Assembly: GCA_965368115.1 (NCBI GenBank)
Contig: CBDULQ010000042.1
Coordinates: forward strand, 1-19,197
Source of the DNA: CBDULQ01 sp965368115
GTDB lineage: Bacteria; Pseudomonadota; Gammaproteobacteria; SZUA-229
Length of the DNA stretch: 19,197 nt
Direction of reading: 5' to 3'
Shown here: positions 1 to 7,569 of the stretch, piece by piece
Numbering within the stretch: the stretch's first letter is position 1
Layout of the letters: each line of letters opens with the position of its first letter
Position numbers and translations under genes: made by a program
The notes under the pieces: model-generated
Database searches by the model: none
Told to the model about the DNA's origin: nothing
Seen by the model: only the letters and a program-made list of their open reading frames with translations

Positions 1-433
1 TCTGGAAATCTTCGCCGACCGTGCCCGGACACGCGAGGGCGTGTTGCAGGTCGAGCAGGTCTTCCCGGTGGCGGTGGCTGTCGTCCATGTCCACCTTGTC
101 GAGGATGGCCAGGGCGGTGTCCTGGTCGCCGAGGAAGGCATCACTGCCGTTACGCTGGCTGCGCTGGATCCAGTCGGCGAGTTTGTTGCGGGTGACGATG
201 CCCAGGTAGCTGACAAAGGCGTTGGGGTGTTCGATGCGGTTCTGTTCGAAGGCTTTGATCAGCGCCATCAGCACGTCCTGGCACAGGTCGTCCCAGCTGT
301 CGCGGATGTCGTAGGCGCGGTAGCGGGCAAGGTAGCCGGTGATGACGCGGGTGACCTGCAACAGGGCCAGGCGATCGCCGCGTTGCAGCTTCGCCATCAC
401 CTCGAACCAGTCGGTGTTGCTCGTCTCGGTCAC
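1..433 (-). CDS. Sigma-70 family RNA polymerase sigma factor, N-terminal part (runs off the left edge)
   Basis: This frame is open from a GTG at 433-431 to the window edge and gives 144 residues; the C-terminus, including the expected region 4, is missing. Residues about 20-95 resemble sigma region 2: a helical stretch with SWDDLCQDVLMALIKAF and then YLGIVTRNKLADWIQRSQR, the pattern of ECF-like factors that bind core polymerase and the -10 element. GTG was chosen because AAGGA lies 7 nt upstream. An in-frame ATG at codon 13 has no comparable site. It lies 110 nt beyond the rhomboid gene on the same strand, so it may be transcribed separately. The sigma family call is likely; the subgroup and target regulon cannot be told from this fragment. 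Confidence 0.72.
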   Translation of the reverse strand, partial: MTETSNTDWFEVMAKLQRGDRLALLQVTRVITGYLARYRAYDIRDSWDDLCQDVLMALIKAFEQNRIEHPNAFVSYLGIVTRNKLADWIQRSQRNGSDAFLGDQDTALAILDKVDMDDSHRHREDLLDLQHALACPGTVGEDFQ

Positions 434-463
434 CGTTGAATCCTTCGCCCGTATCATTTATGT

Positions 464-485
464 ATCGTGCCCCATTGATCGTGCC
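464..485. repeat. Direct repeat of an 8-mer upstream of the sigma-factor gene
   Basis: ATCGTGCC occurs at 464-471 and again at 478-485, a 14-bp period, about 30-50 bp upstream of the GTG start of the sigma-factor gene. This spacing could suit a repressor or activator binding a direct repeat. No convincing -35/-10 pair was found around it, so its role is only suggested by position. Confidence 0.3.
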
Positions 486-543
486 TTATGGGTGCTTCGA
501 TGTTAACACGCACCGCCCGGGCCACCTACGTGAGCCGGTGGCG

Positions 544-1239
544 TCAGCCGCGTCGCTCCGGGGCCAGCAGGCGGACTCTTTTATATTTGAAAAACGGAAT
601 CAACGCCAGGCCGGCAATGAAGCCGCCGATATGCGCGCCCCAGGCGACGCCGCCCTGCTGGTCGCCGCTGGCCAGGGAGCTGCCGATCTGAATGGCGAAC
701 CAGAATCCCAGCACCCAGCCCGCCTTGATGCGCACCGTGTACAGAAAAAAGACAATCGGGATGGCGACCAGCACCCGGGCATGGGGATACAGCAGCAGGT
801 AGGCACCGAGTACGCCGGAGATGGCGCCGCTGGCGCCGATCATCGGCACCTGGGAGGCGGTGTTCGGCAAGGCCTGGGTCATGGCCGCGGCAACGCCGCA
901 GAGTAAATAAAATACGATAAAGCGACGATGCCCCATGGCGTCTTCGACGTTGTTGCCGAAGATCCACAGATACAGCATGTTGCCGATGATGTGCATCCAG
1001 CCGCCGTGCAGAAACATGGAGGTGAACAGGGTGGCGAAACTCGGCACCGTGATCAGTTCCGGTGGCAGTTCCCGGATGCCGAACAGCACCGCGGGGATCA
1101 TGCCGAAACTGAACACCGCCAGGTGAGCGTTTTGACCTAATGACAATTGCCAGAAAAAAATCGCCACGCAGGCGACGATGATGCTGATGGTGACAACGGG
1201 TTTGATGGAACAGGGATTGTCGTCATGCAGGGGAAACAT
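544..1239 (-). CDS. Rhomboid family intramembrane serine protease
   Basis: Rhomboids cleave transmembrane substrates within the inner membrane using a Ser-His dyad. This 231-residue protein has the family signature: HxxxN at His83-Asn87 (oxyanion side), GASG with the catalytic Ser137, and the catalytic His203 in WGAHIGGFIAG. About six hydrophobic segments are visible (residues 12-32, 66-80, 83-97, 106-123, 138-166 and 174-216). The N-terminal loop is short. The start lies only 2 nt beyond the stop of the thioredoxin/HEAT gene, which indicates co-transcription and probably coupled translation. It is the last gene of the H-NOX operon in this direction. The protease class is certain; its substrate is unknown and nothing in the sequence names one. 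Confidence 0.93.
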   Translation of the reverse strand: MFPLHDDNPCSIKPVVTISIIVACVAIFFWQLSLGQNAHLAVFSFGMIPAVLFGIRELPPELITVPSFATLFTSMFLHGGWMHIIGNMLYLWIFGNNVEDAMGHRRFIVFYLLCGVAAAMTQALPNTASQVPMIGASGAISGVLGAYLLLYPHARVLVAIPIVFFLYTVRIKAGWVLGFWFAIQIGSSLASGDQQGGVAWGAHIGGFIAGLALIPFFKYKRVRLLAPERRG

Positions 1240-1241
1240 GA

Positions 1242-1877
1242 TCAGCGATCACTGAGTTCTTCGAGTGCTTCCGCCGCGACTTCGCGTACTTCCGCGTTGC
1301 TGTCGTCGAGCAGCGGCCGGATATACTGTTCGGCGCGCGCGTCTTTGCTCAGGCCGAGATAGTGACAGGCATCGTTACGTACGCGCGCGTTGTCGCTACG
1401 CGTGTATTCGCCCAGCGCATCGATGTTGCTTTTCAATAAATCGCTGCCGGAGAATTCTTCCATCAGTGCACCGACGCCGATGCGAGCCGATAGCGAGGTT
1501 TCTTCGCCGGCCATGAGTTCGAGCAGGGCGGAAAAATAATCGGCGTTGTTTTCCACCAGTTCCTGCACCTTGTTGATTTCGCCGGAGGTCATCAGCTCTT
1601 CGAAATACTGGCCCATGATGCCCGGATCGTTGACCCGTTCCACCCACTGTTTGAGTTCGCCCTGGCTACGCAGGCCGACCAGTTCGAAATCGCCGATCTT
1701 CACCCAGGGTACTGAACGTACATTGAGCTGTTGTGCGCGTTCCGGGTTCTGCTGGATATTGATCACTTCCAGGCTGCCGATGGTACCGGCCTTGACCAGT
1801 TCGGATAAAGCCTGCAACACCATCGGGCAATGCTGGCATCCGGTGGCGATCATCAGGGTGACGTGGGGACTGCTCAT
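1242..1877 (-). CDS. Thioredoxin-fold protein with C-terminal HEAT-like repeats
   Basis: The 211-residue product starts with a thioredoxin/glutaredoxin-like domain (about 5-85) carrying a CxxC redox pair (C14-Q-H-C17) and a cis-proline-type SVPW at Pro57. A linker follows, then helical HEAT-like repeats from about 130 to the end, including NARVRNDACHYLGL and NAEVREVAAEALEEL. A thiol-disulfide role with a protein-binding scaffold is inferred. There is no signal peptide, so it is probably cytoplasmic. The ATG at 1877 was chosen because GAGGA lies 7 nt upstream; a frame extension to a TTG at 1895 lacks such a site. It follows the histidine kinase gene by 59 nt and precedes the rhomboid gene by 2 nt. 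Its partners are unknown, but operon position makes a link to NO or redox sensing plausible. Confidence 0.85.
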   Translation of the reverse strand: MSSPHVTLMIATGCQHCPMVLQALSELVKAGTIGSLEVINIQQNPERAQQLNVRSVPWVKIGDFELVGLRSQGELKQWVERVNDPGIMGQYFEELMTSGEINKVQELVENNADYFSALLELMAGEETSLSARIGVGALMEEFSGSDLLKSNIDALGEYTRSDNARVRNDACHYLGLSKDARAEQYIRPLLDDSNAEVREVAAEALEELSDR

Positions 1878-1927
1878 AAAGATTCCTCGTTGCAACGCAA
1901 CGGGGAATCTATCATCAATCGCCTGCG

Positions 1928-1945
1928 GGCGCCAAATCAGGCGCC
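1928..1945 (-). other. GC-rich hairpin over the stop codon of the H-NOX-associated kinase
   Basis: GGCGCC at 1928-1933 and 1940-1945 can pair across a 6-nt loop that contains the kinase TGA stop. No T-run follows on the minus strand, so it is unlikely to be a full intrinsic terminator. It could attenuate or stabilise the mRNA between the kinase and the thioredoxin/HEAT gene. This is weak evidence from a short palindrome. Confidence 0.3.
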
Positions 1946-2950
1946 GGCATCGAAGGCGTGTATTTTGTCGGCGGGTTGTTTGATGGGCAGGCTGATCTTG
2001 AAGCAGGTACCGATACCCGGGGCGCTGTCCACGTGAATATTACCGTGATGTTTTTCGATAATGCCGTAGGACAGGGCGAGTCCCAGTCCGGTGCCCTGGC
2101 CGATCGGTTTTGTGGTGAAGAAGGGATCGAATATCTTGCTCAGTTTTTCCGCTTCGATACCGCAGCCGGTGTCTTCGATTTCGATGATGACATGATCGTC
2201 CTGTTGCCAGGTGCTGATGTAAATTTCACCCTGTTCTTCGATGGCCTGACCGGCATTCACCAGAATGTTCATGATCACCTGGTTGATCTGTGATGCGATG
2301 CATTCGACGCGTGGGATATCACCGAACTCCCGGTGCACGGTGGCTTTATACTTGAGTTCGTTGTGCGCGATGTTGAGTGTGCTGTCGATGCCGGCATGCA
2401 GGTCGGCGGCTTCGAAATGCTGTTCGTTAACGTGTGAAAAGTGTTTCAGGTCCTGAATGATCTGGGTGACACGATCCAGGCCGTCCTGGGATTCGTTGAT
2501 CAACTGGTGTAGATCATCGCGCAGGAAATCGATATCCACTTCGGCACGCACTGCGTTGATCTGCTGTTGTTGAGGCGTCAGGGTATCGTTGTCGAATACA
2601 TGCTGTTCCAGACAGTCGATGTATTTCAGCAGGTCTTCGAAATAATTTTTCAACGTCGACATGTTGGAATGGGAGTAACCCACCGGGTTATTGATTTCAT
2701 GTGCGACGCCGGCGGCGAGCTGGCCGATGGAAGCCATCTTTTCCGATTGCACCAGCTGGTCCTTGGCCAGTTTGAGATCCTCGAAGGCCTTGTTCAGGGT
2801 GGCGTGCTGTTTTTCCAGTGCCTGCTTGGCGTCGAACAGTTCGCGGGTTTCGTTTTCCAGCAGTTCTTCCGCGCGCAGACGGGCTTTGCGCTCGCGCAGA
2901 AAGGCGACTTCCCAGGTGTCCTGAATGATGGGGGTGACCTGTGATTGCAT
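1937..2950 (-). CDS. Soluble sensor histidine kinase partnered with H-NOX (HnoK-like)
   Basis: This 337-residue kinase has no membrane segment and no recognisable sensor domain. A coiled coil of about 70 residues leads into the DHp helix with phospho-acceptor His84 (GVAHEINNPVGY), then a HATPase_c domain with N-box Asn232 (VNAGQAI), G1 box DTGCG (260-264) and G2 box GQGTGLGL (284-291). In Shewanella and Vibrio, H-NOX binds NO and inhibits autophosphorylation of such an adjacent kinase (HnoK); by position and architecture the same role is inferred here. The ATG at 2950 was chosen because GGAGG lies 7 nt upstream. A longer frame to 2989 would overlap the H-NOX gene without a ribosome site. The gap from the H-NOX stop is 11 nt, so the two are co-transcribed. 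Confidence 0.9.
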   Translation of the reverse strand: MQSQVTPIIQDTWEVAFLRERKARLRAEELLENETRELFDAKQALEKQHATLNKAFEDLKLAKDQLVQSEKMASIGQLAAGVAHEINNPVGYSHSNMSTLKNYFEDLLKYIDCLEQHVFDNDTLTPQQQQINAVRAEVDIDFLRDDLHQLINESQDGLDRVTQIIQDLKHFSHVNEQHFEAADLHAGIDSTLNIAHNELKYKATVHREFGDIPRVECIASQINQVIMNILVNAGQAIEEQGEIYISTWQQDDHVIIEIEDTGCGIEAEKLSKIFDPFFTTKPIGQGTGLGLALSYGIIEKHHGNIHVDSAPGIGTCFKISLPIKQPADKIHAFDAGA

Positions 2951-2961
2951 AATGCCCTCCG

Positions 2962-3501
2962 TTAAATGAATCGTAGCTCGAGCCGGCAATGGTCGTCGCC
3001 GTTATGCATGCAGCTCGGGTGTTCGATGTCGATGTCTTCACCAAAGTAGTCCGCCGTGCCGTCAATCATGCCTTCGGCGAAATGGCACAGTTTGCGTGGC
3101 GAGGCATAACGCATCACCAGGGTGCTGGCATCCGGTTCCTGGTATTCGAAATCCGGTAACTCGGCATTGGGATACAGTTTGCGCACTTCCTGGTGAATGA
3201 CCCGGTGTACGTTTTTCAGAAACGAGCGGGCATCGTGGTTCCTGAACAGGGCCGGGTAAAGGCGGGCGAACTGGCCCAGTGCATATTTACCGAAATGGCG
3301 AATCAGGCCGGGAGCCGGGGTGCCGGTCATTTGTGCCAGGCCTGCGACCAGGGTATTGAGTTCGACGTCGTCGTAGTTGTCCGCAGCGGTGTAGGCGCCG
3401 CCGGAGGGCAGTTCGGAATATTCCACCAGGCGGTTCCATTCATCCATGCCCATCTGTTCTTCGATCATCTGACCCAGGGTAGTGAATACAATGCCTTTCA
3501 T
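2962..3501 (-). CDS. H-NOX heme nitric oxide/oxygen-binding sensor protein
   Basis: The 179-residue stand-alone H-NOX protein begins with the typical MKGIVF and has full family length. The heme-proximal ligand is His103 in HRVIHQEVRKLYP, Pro115 is in place, and the YxSxR motif that grips the heme propionates is Y132-A-S134-P-R136. Cys139, His161, Cys164 and Cys172 occupy the positions of the structural zinc site known from proteobacterial H-NOX proteins. No distal-pocket tyrosine is obvious, which fits an NO-selective rather than an O2-binding sensor. It is cytosolic. GAGG lies 6 nt before the ATG. It is the first gene of a minus-strand operon with the histidine kinase, and it is divergent from the HTH-receiver regulator across 127 bp. 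Confidence 0.96.
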   Translation of the reverse strand: MKGIVFTTLGQMIEEQMGMDEWNRLVEYSELPSGGAYTAADNYDDVELNTLVAGLAQMTGTPAPGLIRHFGKYALGQFARLYPALFRNHDARSFLKNVHRVIHQEVRKLYPNAELPDFEYQEPDASTLVMRYASPRKLCHFAEGMIDGTADYFGEDIDIEHPSCMHNGDDHCRLELRFI

Positions 3502-3628
3502 GGGGAACCTCGCTTACGGCCTTGGCAGTCGTCTAGTTAAAAGTCTTAAATGTCATGATAGTCATAATATGCAAAATATCAAGAAAAATTGGTGACGATA
3601 TTTTATACTCATGAAAAAAGGGCAAGCT
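3502..3628. promoter_or_regulatory. Divergent intergenic control region between H-NOX and the HTH-receiver gene
   Basis: This 127-bp AT-rich stretch separates two divergent genes and must carry promoters for both. It contains GTCAT twice with a 9-bp period (3553-3566 area) within the 16-mer starting ATGTCATG at 3550-3565, TCATGA palindromes at 3554 and 3609, and AT-rich runs such as TATTAT on the minus strand. No single -35/-10 pair is clear enough to place. The HTH-receiver protein encoded next door may bind here, as HnoC does at its own locus in Shewanella; that is inference. Confidence 0.45.
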
Positions 3629-4195
3629 ATGAAACAGGTACTCACCACCGGGGACATCGCCAAATACTGCAACGTCAATCTGCGCACCGTGATCCGCTGG
3701 ATCGAGCGCGGTCATCTGAAGGCGCACAAGTTGCCGGGGCGGGGCGACAACCGGGTGCAACTCGCGGATTTCATCGCTTTTCTCAGTGCCAACGACATGC
3801 CGTTGCCGGAGGAACTGGCCGAGCAGGGGCGTCGAATACTGGTGGTGGAAGACGATCCAACCACTGCGATGGTGATCCAGAAAATGCTGGAAAAAGAAGG
3901 TTTTACTACCGAAATCGCCACCGACGGTTTTCGTGCCGGCATGCTTATCAGTAGTTTTCGTCCGCGCCTGATCACCCTGGATCTGGATATTCCCGGCCTC
4001 AACGGCTTCCAGGTGCTGCAGTATGTGCGCGAGTCGGAAGATCCCTGGCTACAGCAGCTCAAGGTGCTGGTGGTGTCCGGCCAGGATCGCGCCGAACTGG
4101 ACAAGGCGCTGGCGCGTGGCGCCGACGAAGTGCTGGAGAAACCGGCGCGCGGCCCGGATATCCTGGCCGCGGCTCACCGCCTGCTGGGCGACTGA
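3629..4195 (+). CDS. Response regulator with N-terminal excisionase/MerR-like HTH and C-terminal receiver (HnoC-like candidate)
   Basis: The 188-residue protein has an unusual order: a MerR/excisionase-type helix-turn-helix at residues 5-53 (LTTGDIAKYCNVNLRTVIRWIERG), then a receiver domain from about 68 to 188. The receiver has acidic residues Glu74-Asp75-Asp76, phospho-acceptor Asp118 (LDLDIPGLNG), Ser150 and Lys171. It is therefore likely to be phosphorylated and to bind DNA. Divergence from H-NOX suggests a role like HnoC, a phosphorylation-relieved repressor in the Shewanella NO network; orthology was not tested. The ATG at 3629 was chosen because AAAGGG lies 6 nt upstream, whereas the ATG at 3611 has no ribosome site. 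A 345-bp gap follows before the next gene. Confidence 0.87.
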   Translation: MKQVLTTGDIAKYCNVNLRTVIRWIERGHLKAHKLPGRGDNRVQLADFIAFLSANDMPLPEELAEQGRRILVVEDDPTTAMVIQKMLEKEGFTTEIATDGFRAGMLISSFRPRLITLDLDIPGLNGFQVLQYVRESEDPWLQQLKVLVVSGQDRAELDKALARGADEVLEKPARGPDILAAAHRLLGD

Positions 4196-4540
4196 ACCGG
4201 AACTGTCCGAAAATCCGCTGAGCTGCGCTGGGTCGGCCCGGGCAGAGTCGCTTATCCAGCCGTTCAATCCTTGTTCCGGCATCCGCTCATTCCATCTTGT
4301 GCTTTCCGGATAGTATCCAATTATCTGATTCTACGAAGATTTCCATCTCCTGTTCGAATAACCGAGTACGTTCGTCGGAATTCCTGCGGGTGGACTTTGC
4401 TTTCTGTTGCGATATGTCTATAAATACATCAAGTAATAAATAGTCAACTAATGAGTTTAAGTCGTAATGGCTGAAATGACGGAAGGTTCAGGCGGGTCGC
4501 TAACGGCCTTGCATTACACAATCCATCACAGGTACAGGTT
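4196..4540. promoter_or_regulatory. Gene-free stretch with probable promoter for the GAF kinase
   Basis: No plausible gene lies in these 345 bp. A sigma-70-like promoter is seen at 4397-4402 (TTGCTT) and 4419-4424 (TATAAA), separated by 16 bp. The -10 sits inside an imperfect palindrome at 4414-4429 (ATGT to ACAT ends). A short perfect palindrome, GGATAgTATCC, is at 4308-4318. The left half has no T-run hairpin that would serve as a terminator for the upstream regulator. The 3' end is AT-rich up to the kinase start. Confidence 0.45.
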
Positions 4541-6133
4541 ATGGCTGCACAGCGCAGAATCTTTGAGCAAGGACCCACCGGCGACGGTGTTTTCGTCGAC
4601 GATGATGTTTTCGTCCAGTTGATTCGGGCCATCTACAGTTCCCCTAACAACAACTGGACGCTGACCCCGGAACAACGTAAGGGGGTTCCGGGTAGCCTGT
4701 TGCTGGCGGTTCAGTACGTGTTGAAACAGGCCTCATCCACCATCGAAGGCTACGAGCGGGCGCTGGATGCAATGGAGCGGACCAACATGCGTAGCCTGTT
4801 GCTCAACGATGCCATCACGCGCTGGAGCAAGGTCGACCTGGCGTTGTTCAACGACAGCTCCGCCAATATCGTGCAGATTTATCAGAAATCCCTGAACGAC
4901 ATTCGCAAAGCATTTGCCGCTGATATTGCCGCCTTTGTGCTGATCGATGATCAGCGTGTGCAGCATTACCTGACCGATGGTTTCGAACTGGATGCCGGTG
5001 AATCGACCGGGCAGTCCGTATCCGTGTTGTGTGGTCTTGCCGATATGTTGTCGGTACATCAGGCTACGGTTTTCAATCGCCAGCAGGCCGATGTCATCGA
5101 TTTGCCGCCGGGACATCCGCAGTTGCACAGATTGCTGCTGTTACCGATTCGCACCAATCGCAGCAACATCGGTTTTATCTATCTGGGCAACCAGTCTGAG
5201 CCACAGGACGATGATGCGGACGAGTTGCATATCGCGGAATGGTTGAGTGTCGAAATCTCCGCGCTGTTCGAACGTCAGCAGCTCACTCGACAGTTGCATC
5301 GCGAGAAAGAAGAGCAGCAACGATTGCTGGAGCATATTCGGTTTGCCCAGATGCAGTTGACCCAGGCGGAAAAAATGGCTTCGGTCGCACGGCTTGCAGC
5401 AGGTGTCGCCCATGAGGTGAATAATCCGATCGGTTACGTCAGCTCCAACGTGGTCACGCTGAAAACCTACATCAACAATTTGCTCGACCTGGTGGCCGAA
5501 TACGCCGCCCGTCAGCACCAGCTTGAACCCGCCGATCAGCAACAGTTGCAACAACTGCGTGCGCGCTACGATGTGGAATTCATCCAGGACGACTCGGCTC
5601 ACCTGATCGAAGAATCCACCCAGGGTCTGTTACAGGTCAGTTCCATTGTCGCCAGCCTGGAATCCCTGTGCGAGTGGCAGCAGGAAGAGCGTGAACGCAT
5701 GAACATCAATGACTGTGTGGACACGGTACTGGAACAGCTGGGTGAAAAATCCGCCGTGACCATCGTGCGCGAGTTCGGTGAAGTGGAATGCATTTCCGCG
5801 GTGACTTCACAGATCGAAAAGATGCTGCGGAACGTCATCGACAACGCGATTCGTGCCATCGACGACCACGGCGAGGTGCGTATCCAGACCGGTATGCAGG
5901 GCGACGATGTATTCCTCAATATCAGCGACAACGGTCGCGGTATCGAAGCGGAAAACCTGAGCAGGATTTTCGATCCCTTTTATACATCCCGAGAGATAGG
6001 TGAAGGCATGGGCCTGGGCCTGTCGCTCACTTACAGCATCGTTGAAAAACACAACGGTGCCATACGCGTGGAAAGTGCCCTCGGTGAAGGCACGACATTT
6101 TACATTACTTTACGAGGCGAAAGCTGTCACTAA
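4541..6133 (+). CDS. GAF-like domain sensor histidine kinase, paralogous to the H-NOX-associated kinase
   Basis: The 530-residue soluble kinase has an N-terminal helical region (1-125), a GAF-like domain (about 125-245, ending in LLLLPIRTNRSNIGFIYLGNQ), a coiled coil (245-280), the DHp helix with His291 (GVAHEVNNPIGY) and an ATPase domain with N-box Asn435, DNGRG (463-467) and GEGMGLGL (487-494). The DHp and ATPase parts match the HnoK-like kinase closely, including the EKMAS lead-in, so the two are paralogues. The second DHp helix has diverged: DLKHFSH is SLESLCE here. Only a weak AGG precedes the ATG, and an in-frame stop at 4472 rules out much extension. The next gene begins 10 nt after the stop. 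What the GAF domain senses cannot be seen. Confidence 0.9.
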   Translation: MAAQRRIFEQGPTGDGVFVDDDVFVQLIRAIYSSPNNNWTLTPEQRKGVPGSLLLAVQYVLKQASSTIEGYERALDAMERTNMRSLLLNDAITRWSKVDLALFNDSSANIVQIYQKSLNDIRKAFAADIAAFVLIDDQRVQHYLTDGFELDAGESTGQSVSVLCGLADMLSVHQATVFNRQQADVIDLPPGHPQLHRLLLLPIRTNRSNIGFIYLGNQSEPQDDDADELHIAEWLSVEISALFERQQLTRQLHREKEEQQRLLEHIRFAQMQLTQAEKMASVARLAAGVAHEVNNPIGYVSSNVVTLKTYINNLLDLVAEYAARQHQLEPADQQQLQQLRARYDVEFIQDDSAHLIEESTQGLLQVSSIVASLESLCEWQQEERERMNINDCVDTVLEQLGEKSAVTIVREFGEVECISAVTSQIEKMLRNVIDNAIRAIDDHGEVRIQTGMQGDDVFLNISDNGRGIEAENLSRIFDPFYTSREIGEGMGLGLSLTYSIVEKHNGAIRVESALGEGTTFYITLRGESCH

Positions 6134-6143
6134 GGAGTCAGCG

Positions 6144-7472
6144 ATGACCATCATGCAACACGATCAGGCTCAACGTGTCATTCCCTTTTCCGTTCTCTTC
6201 GTCGACGACGAAAAGAATATTCTGTCTTCTTTGCGTCGACTGTTTCGCCAGGAAGGTTATACCATTCACCTGGCCAACAGTGGCGCCGAAGGCCTGGAAA
6301 TACTACGTCATCATCATATCGACCTGGTGGTATCCGACATGCGTATGCCGGAAATGAACGGTGCGCAGTTTCTACAACAGGTGGCTGAGCAATGGCCGGG
6401 TACTGTGCGCATTCTGCTCACCGGTTATTCGGAAATTTCCTGCACCATCGATGCCATCAACAAGGGGCGCATCTACCAGTACATCAGCAAGCCCTGGGAA
6501 GACAACGATATCAAACTCAGCGTACGCCAGGCTTTGCGCGGTAAACAGATCGAACGTGAGCGCGATCACCTGTTGAAAGTGACCCGCCAGCAAAACGAGG
6601 AACTGGAACAGCTCAACAACAACCTTGAAAGCATGGTTGCGGCACGCACGTCCGAAGTGGAACAGACCATGTCCATGCTGGAGACCGCTTTCGACTCTAT
6701 CAAGAGCAGTTACAACGCGACGGTGAAAATCTGTTCCAACCTGATCGAGATGCGCGAGGGCACCCTGCAGGGCCATTCCTCGGTGATTGCCGAACAGGCC
6801 CGCCAGCTGGCGCTGACCCTGGGCATGTCCGAGCAGGATGCCGAGCAGGTGTACAACGCCGGTTTGCTACGCGATATCGGCAAGATGGGCCTGCCGGACA
6901 GTTTCATCCGCAAACCCTACGAAGATCTCGATGCGCTGGCGAAGGAAGAATTCGAGCGTCATGTGTTCATCGGCGAAAGTATTTTGGCGTCCATCGAGCC
7001 TTTGCAGGATGCGGCGAAAATCATTCGTCACTACCGCGAGAATTTCGATGGTGGCGGTTACCCGGATCGACTGATCGGTGAAGCCATCCCGCTGGGTGCG
7101 CGCATCCTGTCGGTGGTGAACGATTATGATGCCCTGCAGACCACCCGGCTGTTGTCGCAATTGCTGACGCCGCAGGAAGCCGAGCTGTACCTGCGTGAGC
7201 ACGAGGGCACCCTGTACGATCCCGAAGTGGTCCGCGCCTACATTAAACAGCTGAATCATCAGCGTTCGGTGGATCATGAAGACCTGGAAGTACGCGTTGC
7301 CAGCAACCGACTAAAAGCCGGCATGCGCCTGTCCCGCGATCTGCGTACCAGCGGCGGTGTGATGCTGTTGTCCAGCGGCTACGTACTGGGCGAGTACATG
7401 ATCCATCAGCTGTGCTCGCTGGAACAGAACCTGAACGAGGCATTTCAAATCTACATACAGCGGCGGCATTAA
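6144..7472 (+). CDS. Response regulator with degenerate HD-GYP domain (HnoD-like candidate)
   Basis: The 442-residue protein has a receiver domain (about 15-130; acid pair Asp21-Asp22, phospho-acceptor Asp65 in SDMRMPEMNG, Thr93, Lys116), a coiled coil (135-180), an HD-GYP domain (190-340) and a C-terminal module (380-435). HD-GYP domains normally hydrolyse cyclic-di-GMP with a metal centre. Here the HD pair reads Arg243-Asp244, the HH before GYP reads Tyr297-Arg298, and the later metal Asp reads Asn326, while Gly305-Tyr306-Pro307 survives. It is therefore probably inactive. In Shewanella, HnoD is a degenerate HD-GYP that controls the EAL enzyme HnoB allosterically; a similar role is inferred. 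AAGGAG lies 6 nt upstream of the ATG at 6144. It is co-transcribed with the GAF kinase. Confidence 0.9.
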   Translation: MTIMQHDQAQRVIPFSVLFVDDEKNILSSLRRLFRQEGYTIHLANSGAEGLEILRHHHIDLVVSDMRMPEMNGAQFLQQVAEQWPGTVRILLTGYSEISCTIDAINKGRIYQYISKPWEDNDIKLSVRQALRGKQIERERDHLLKVTRQQNEELEQLNNNLESMVAARTSEVEQTMSMLETAFDSIKSSYNATVKICSNLIEMREGTLQGHSSVIAEQARQLALTLGMSEQDAEQVYNAGLLRDIGKMGLPDSFIRKPYEDLDALAKEEFERHVFIGESILASIEPLQDAAKIIRHYRENFDGGGYPDRLIGEAIPLGARILSVVNDYDALQTTRLLSQLLTPQEAELYLREHEGTLYDPEVVRAYIKQLNHQRSVDHEDLEVRVASNRLKAGMRLSRDLRTSGGVMLLSSGYVLGEYMIHQLCSLEQNLNEAFQIYIQRRH

Positions 7473-7569
7473 ATGTACGACAGGGCACCTCGCCGCTGTT
7501 GCTGAGCCTGCCGAGGATTTGCGGTATATTGCAGGAACGTCCACACCACGCGCGGAGTCCTGCCCGGCC

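Noticed and set aside
464..485. Sigma-54 promoter upstream of the sigma-factor gene (GGCACG on the minus strand)
   Set aside because: The GG element is followed 12 bp later by GG, not GC, so the -12 element is missing.
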